In this document: piece after piece, positions 62,455 to 64,000 of the stretch | Layout of the letters: the number at the start of each line of letters is the position of its first letter | How positions within the stretch are numbered: the first letter of the stretch is position 1 | From: Nitrospira sp. CG24B | GTDB taxonomy: Bacteria; Nitrospirota; Nitrospiria; Nitrospirales; Nitrospiraceae | NCBI GenBank assembly: GCA_002869845.2 | Contig: NEWS02000008.1 | Coordinates: 151,828 to 215,827 of the forward strand | Length of the DNA stretch: 64,000 nt | Reading direction: 5' to 3' | Program-made: the position numbers and the translations under genes | Notes under the pieces: model-generated | Told to the model about the DNA's origin: nothing | The model's database searches: none | What the model saw: the letters and a program-made list of their open reading frames with translations, nothing else

Positions 62455-64000
62455 CGGCGCTTTCCTCTTTGAGCGATTCCTGGAACACCGTCCAGAACTC
62501 GCGGAATGCGCTCATGTTCGCAGCATCGCCGCAAGCGGCCAAGACGGCCTCGACCTCATGAACTCGGCTAGGATCCGCCGTGCACGCTTCAAGGATCCGC
62601 TCGATAGTCGCCCGCCTCAGCAGCGGCTCACCGGCCTGCGCACCTGCGGAGTGCCGGTCGCCCGAGGAGCGCGACGTTCCGCCAGGCAGGCCGGCGAGGA
62701 CGTCCAGAAGCAGGCTGCGAGCATCAACTCCCTCGAGAAGACGAGCGTTCACAGCTTTGTCCCGGTCGTCTGCGTCCCGGGCGCCGAGGTTCAGCTCGAA
62801 CTGGACGACGAACGGCAGCTCGATGTCCTTGTGGTGTTCATTCGAGATGACGATGTAGGCGAAAGCGGCGACGTCCTCAAGGGCAATTCCCGGGAAGACC
62901 GCACCCGAGCCGTAGACCAGACGGTAGTCGGCCCGTATCGCCTGATCCCGCTGGAGGAGCGGAATAATCTCGGCGCACATACCGGCAGGCCATCCCTGAG
63001 CACCCGCAGTGGACGGCGCGAGCAACCTCAAAGTCTTCTTGGTCGAGTCGTATTCACCGCGAATCTGGTCCGCGCGCAGGAGGCGCTTGAAGTTCTCCAG
63101 GCGCTTGGTGATCTCCTTTTCCTGGTCGGCGACGTCGGGCTGCCGCTCGTACCTCTCGATCCATGGTTGCAGCTGATCCTTGGCAGGTGAGACAAAGGCC
63201 TTCACGACTGCATCGATGCCGAGGCCTGGCCTGATCGACACCATCGCTTCACAGTTGACATTCGAACCACAGCCCCAGCCAGGGCCCGTGGCGTTGGCAG
63301 AGCCAATCAAGGTCTCGGACTCCCCCTCGGATTCCCACGCCAGCAGCTTGGCGTGAAGATCCAGCGACGGCACGTCTTCGTCGGCATCAGCCGAGATGAC
63401 GAAGACTCGTGCGCTTGCCAAGCGGGCGTAAGCCTCGTCGGATAATTGGTCGAGCTCGTCTTGCGTGCTGACGAGAGTCAGCTCGTCCGTCCGATCGCAC
63501 AGCCGCTTGAGAAAATCCGCGCGTAGAAATGGTGAAATCAGGAGGGCGCGCGACATAGCCCGTGGCAGCCTATTCATCAGCACCCGGTCTGCCGGCCACT
63601 GCCAATCGAATCTCAAGCCTTTGGCAGCCTCCCGAGGCGCAGCGAACTCGACGCTCTTGAGTTCTTCAATCAACTTCCACAGGGCTCTTGGCAGATCGCG
63701 GGAGGCCGCCACTTTCCGGCAGAAGGCAGATACCTCGGAGCCGAATTTCTGCGTGCCGGCTCGCCGCGTACCTTCGAATATCGCGCCGAGTTCCCAACAA
63801 CCAGAATTCGTCACGTTTCTGCTTGCCGTGAGCAAACGATAGATGGGCTCGACGCTGTGATGTTCTGGGCGTGCCACTGGGTCGAAGCGCAGCGCCCACA
63901 CCTTCGGATGGAACGCACCACTCTCCATGGTCTTCGGCCGCAGTAACCGGTCGTAGAGGGCGAACAGCCTGTTGGTCGTCGCTGGTGGGTGAAGGCTTCC
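62447..64000 (-). CDS. Phospholipase-D-family protein (5' end cut by window)
   Basis: The frame is open through the right edge, so the start lies beyond 64000; at least 517 residues are present. Two PLD active-site motifs are seen: HPKVWALRFD followed by LLTASRNVT, and about 185 residues later HAKLLAWESEG followed by IGSANAT (the HxK and S/N pairs). PLD-family proteins of this kind are nucleases or phosphodiesterases. The eight-base overlap with the helicase indicates one operon. The C-terminal ~200 residues have no recognised domain. Confidence 0.85.
   Translation of the reverse strand, partial: GSLHPPATTNRLFALYDRLLRPKTMESGAFHPKVWALRFDPVARPEHHSVEPIYRLLTASRNVTNSGCWELGAIFEGTRRAGTQKFGSEVSAFCRKVAASRDLPRALWKLIEELKSVEFAAPREAAKGLRFDWQWPADRVLMNRLPRAMSRALLISPFLRADFLKRLCDRTDELTLVSTQDELDQLSDEAYARLASARVFVISADADEDVPSLDLHAKLLAWESEGESETLIGSANATGPGWGCGSNVNCEAMVSIRPGLGIDAVVKAFVSPAKDQLQPWIERYERQPDVADQEKEITKRLENFKRLLRADQIRGEYDSTKKTLRLLAPSTAGAQGWPAGMCAEIIPLLQRDQAIRADYRLVYGSGAVFPGIALEDVAAFAYIVISNEHHKDIELPFVVQFELNLGARDADDRDKAVNARLLEGVDARSLLLDVLAGLPGGTSRSSGDRHSAGAQAGEPLLRRATIERILEACTADPSRVHEVEAVLAACGDAANMSAFREFWTVFQESLKEESAGV

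Noticed and set aside
1..64000. CRISPR array
   Set aside because: No regularly spaced short repeats were seen on either strand.

Overview
The window looks like a chromosomal piece of a Nitrospira-type nitrite-oxidising bacterium. The strongest evidence is an adjacent pair encoding the alpha and beta subunits of the periplasmic nitrite oxidoreductase (nxrA 16461-19898, nxrB 15083-16372; NxrB has exactly 429 residues with the Nitrospira-type N-terminus). The many Nitrospira-like small secreted proteins and a moderately GC-rich background agree with this. All gene calls come from reading the sequence; no database search was run.

Layout. 1-1207: the 3' end of arfB, a higBA toxin-antitoxin module, and a second degenerate copy of the arfB tail, so the module sits between two arfB 3' ends. 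1244-7095: a TPR protein, fabI, a small Lys/Glu/Gly/His-repeat exported protein, a nudF-gcvT-FKBP cluster, a FIST-domain sensor protein and a short unknown. 7189-12660: a long minus-strand run (DUF502 membrane protein, GNAT, two SmpA-like lipoproteins, LOG-family protein, beta-CASP metallo-beta-lactamase RNase, S58 peptidase) with several start/stop overlaps. 12792-14802: a Trm112-like protein and small unknowns. 15083-20472: nxrB, nxrA and an AT-rich leader, followed by tRNA-Gly. 20643-26468: a TgpA-DUF58-MoxR set and a methyltransferase-like protein. 26511-34924: a ChaN-like lipoprotein, a SWIM-zinc-finger/coiled-coil protein, a small membrane peptide, a tesA/ybbA/ybbP-type locus, an MBL lipoprotein and a PilZ protein. 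35146-42090: a sugar-phosphate cluster pgi-pgl-glk-rpiA ending in a Tat-like M1 aminopeptidase.

42091-45290 is an accessory patch: hicBA (with a 59-residue HicA), a fragment of a REP-associated (Y1/RAYT) transposase, repeated AAAAGTAGCC motifs, an IS30-family element whose transposase has a one-base frameshift, and an AT-rich LemA-like gene. 45489-58529 holds an NADPH:quinone-reductase-like enzyme, a possible HEPN protein, an OYE-family reductase, two ankyrin proteins, thpR-cinA, a chlorite-dismutase/HemQ-family protein whose distal Arg position appears to be Leu, a group of unknown exported proteins including a probable outer-membrane protein, and an SDR.

58664-64000: a tRNA-Met followed by a large SF2 helicase and a phospholipase-D-family protein that overlap by eight bases and run off the right edge. 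This is the best candidate for an under-described (anti-phage-type) system. Its full extent cannot be judged because the PLD gene is cut by the window boundary.
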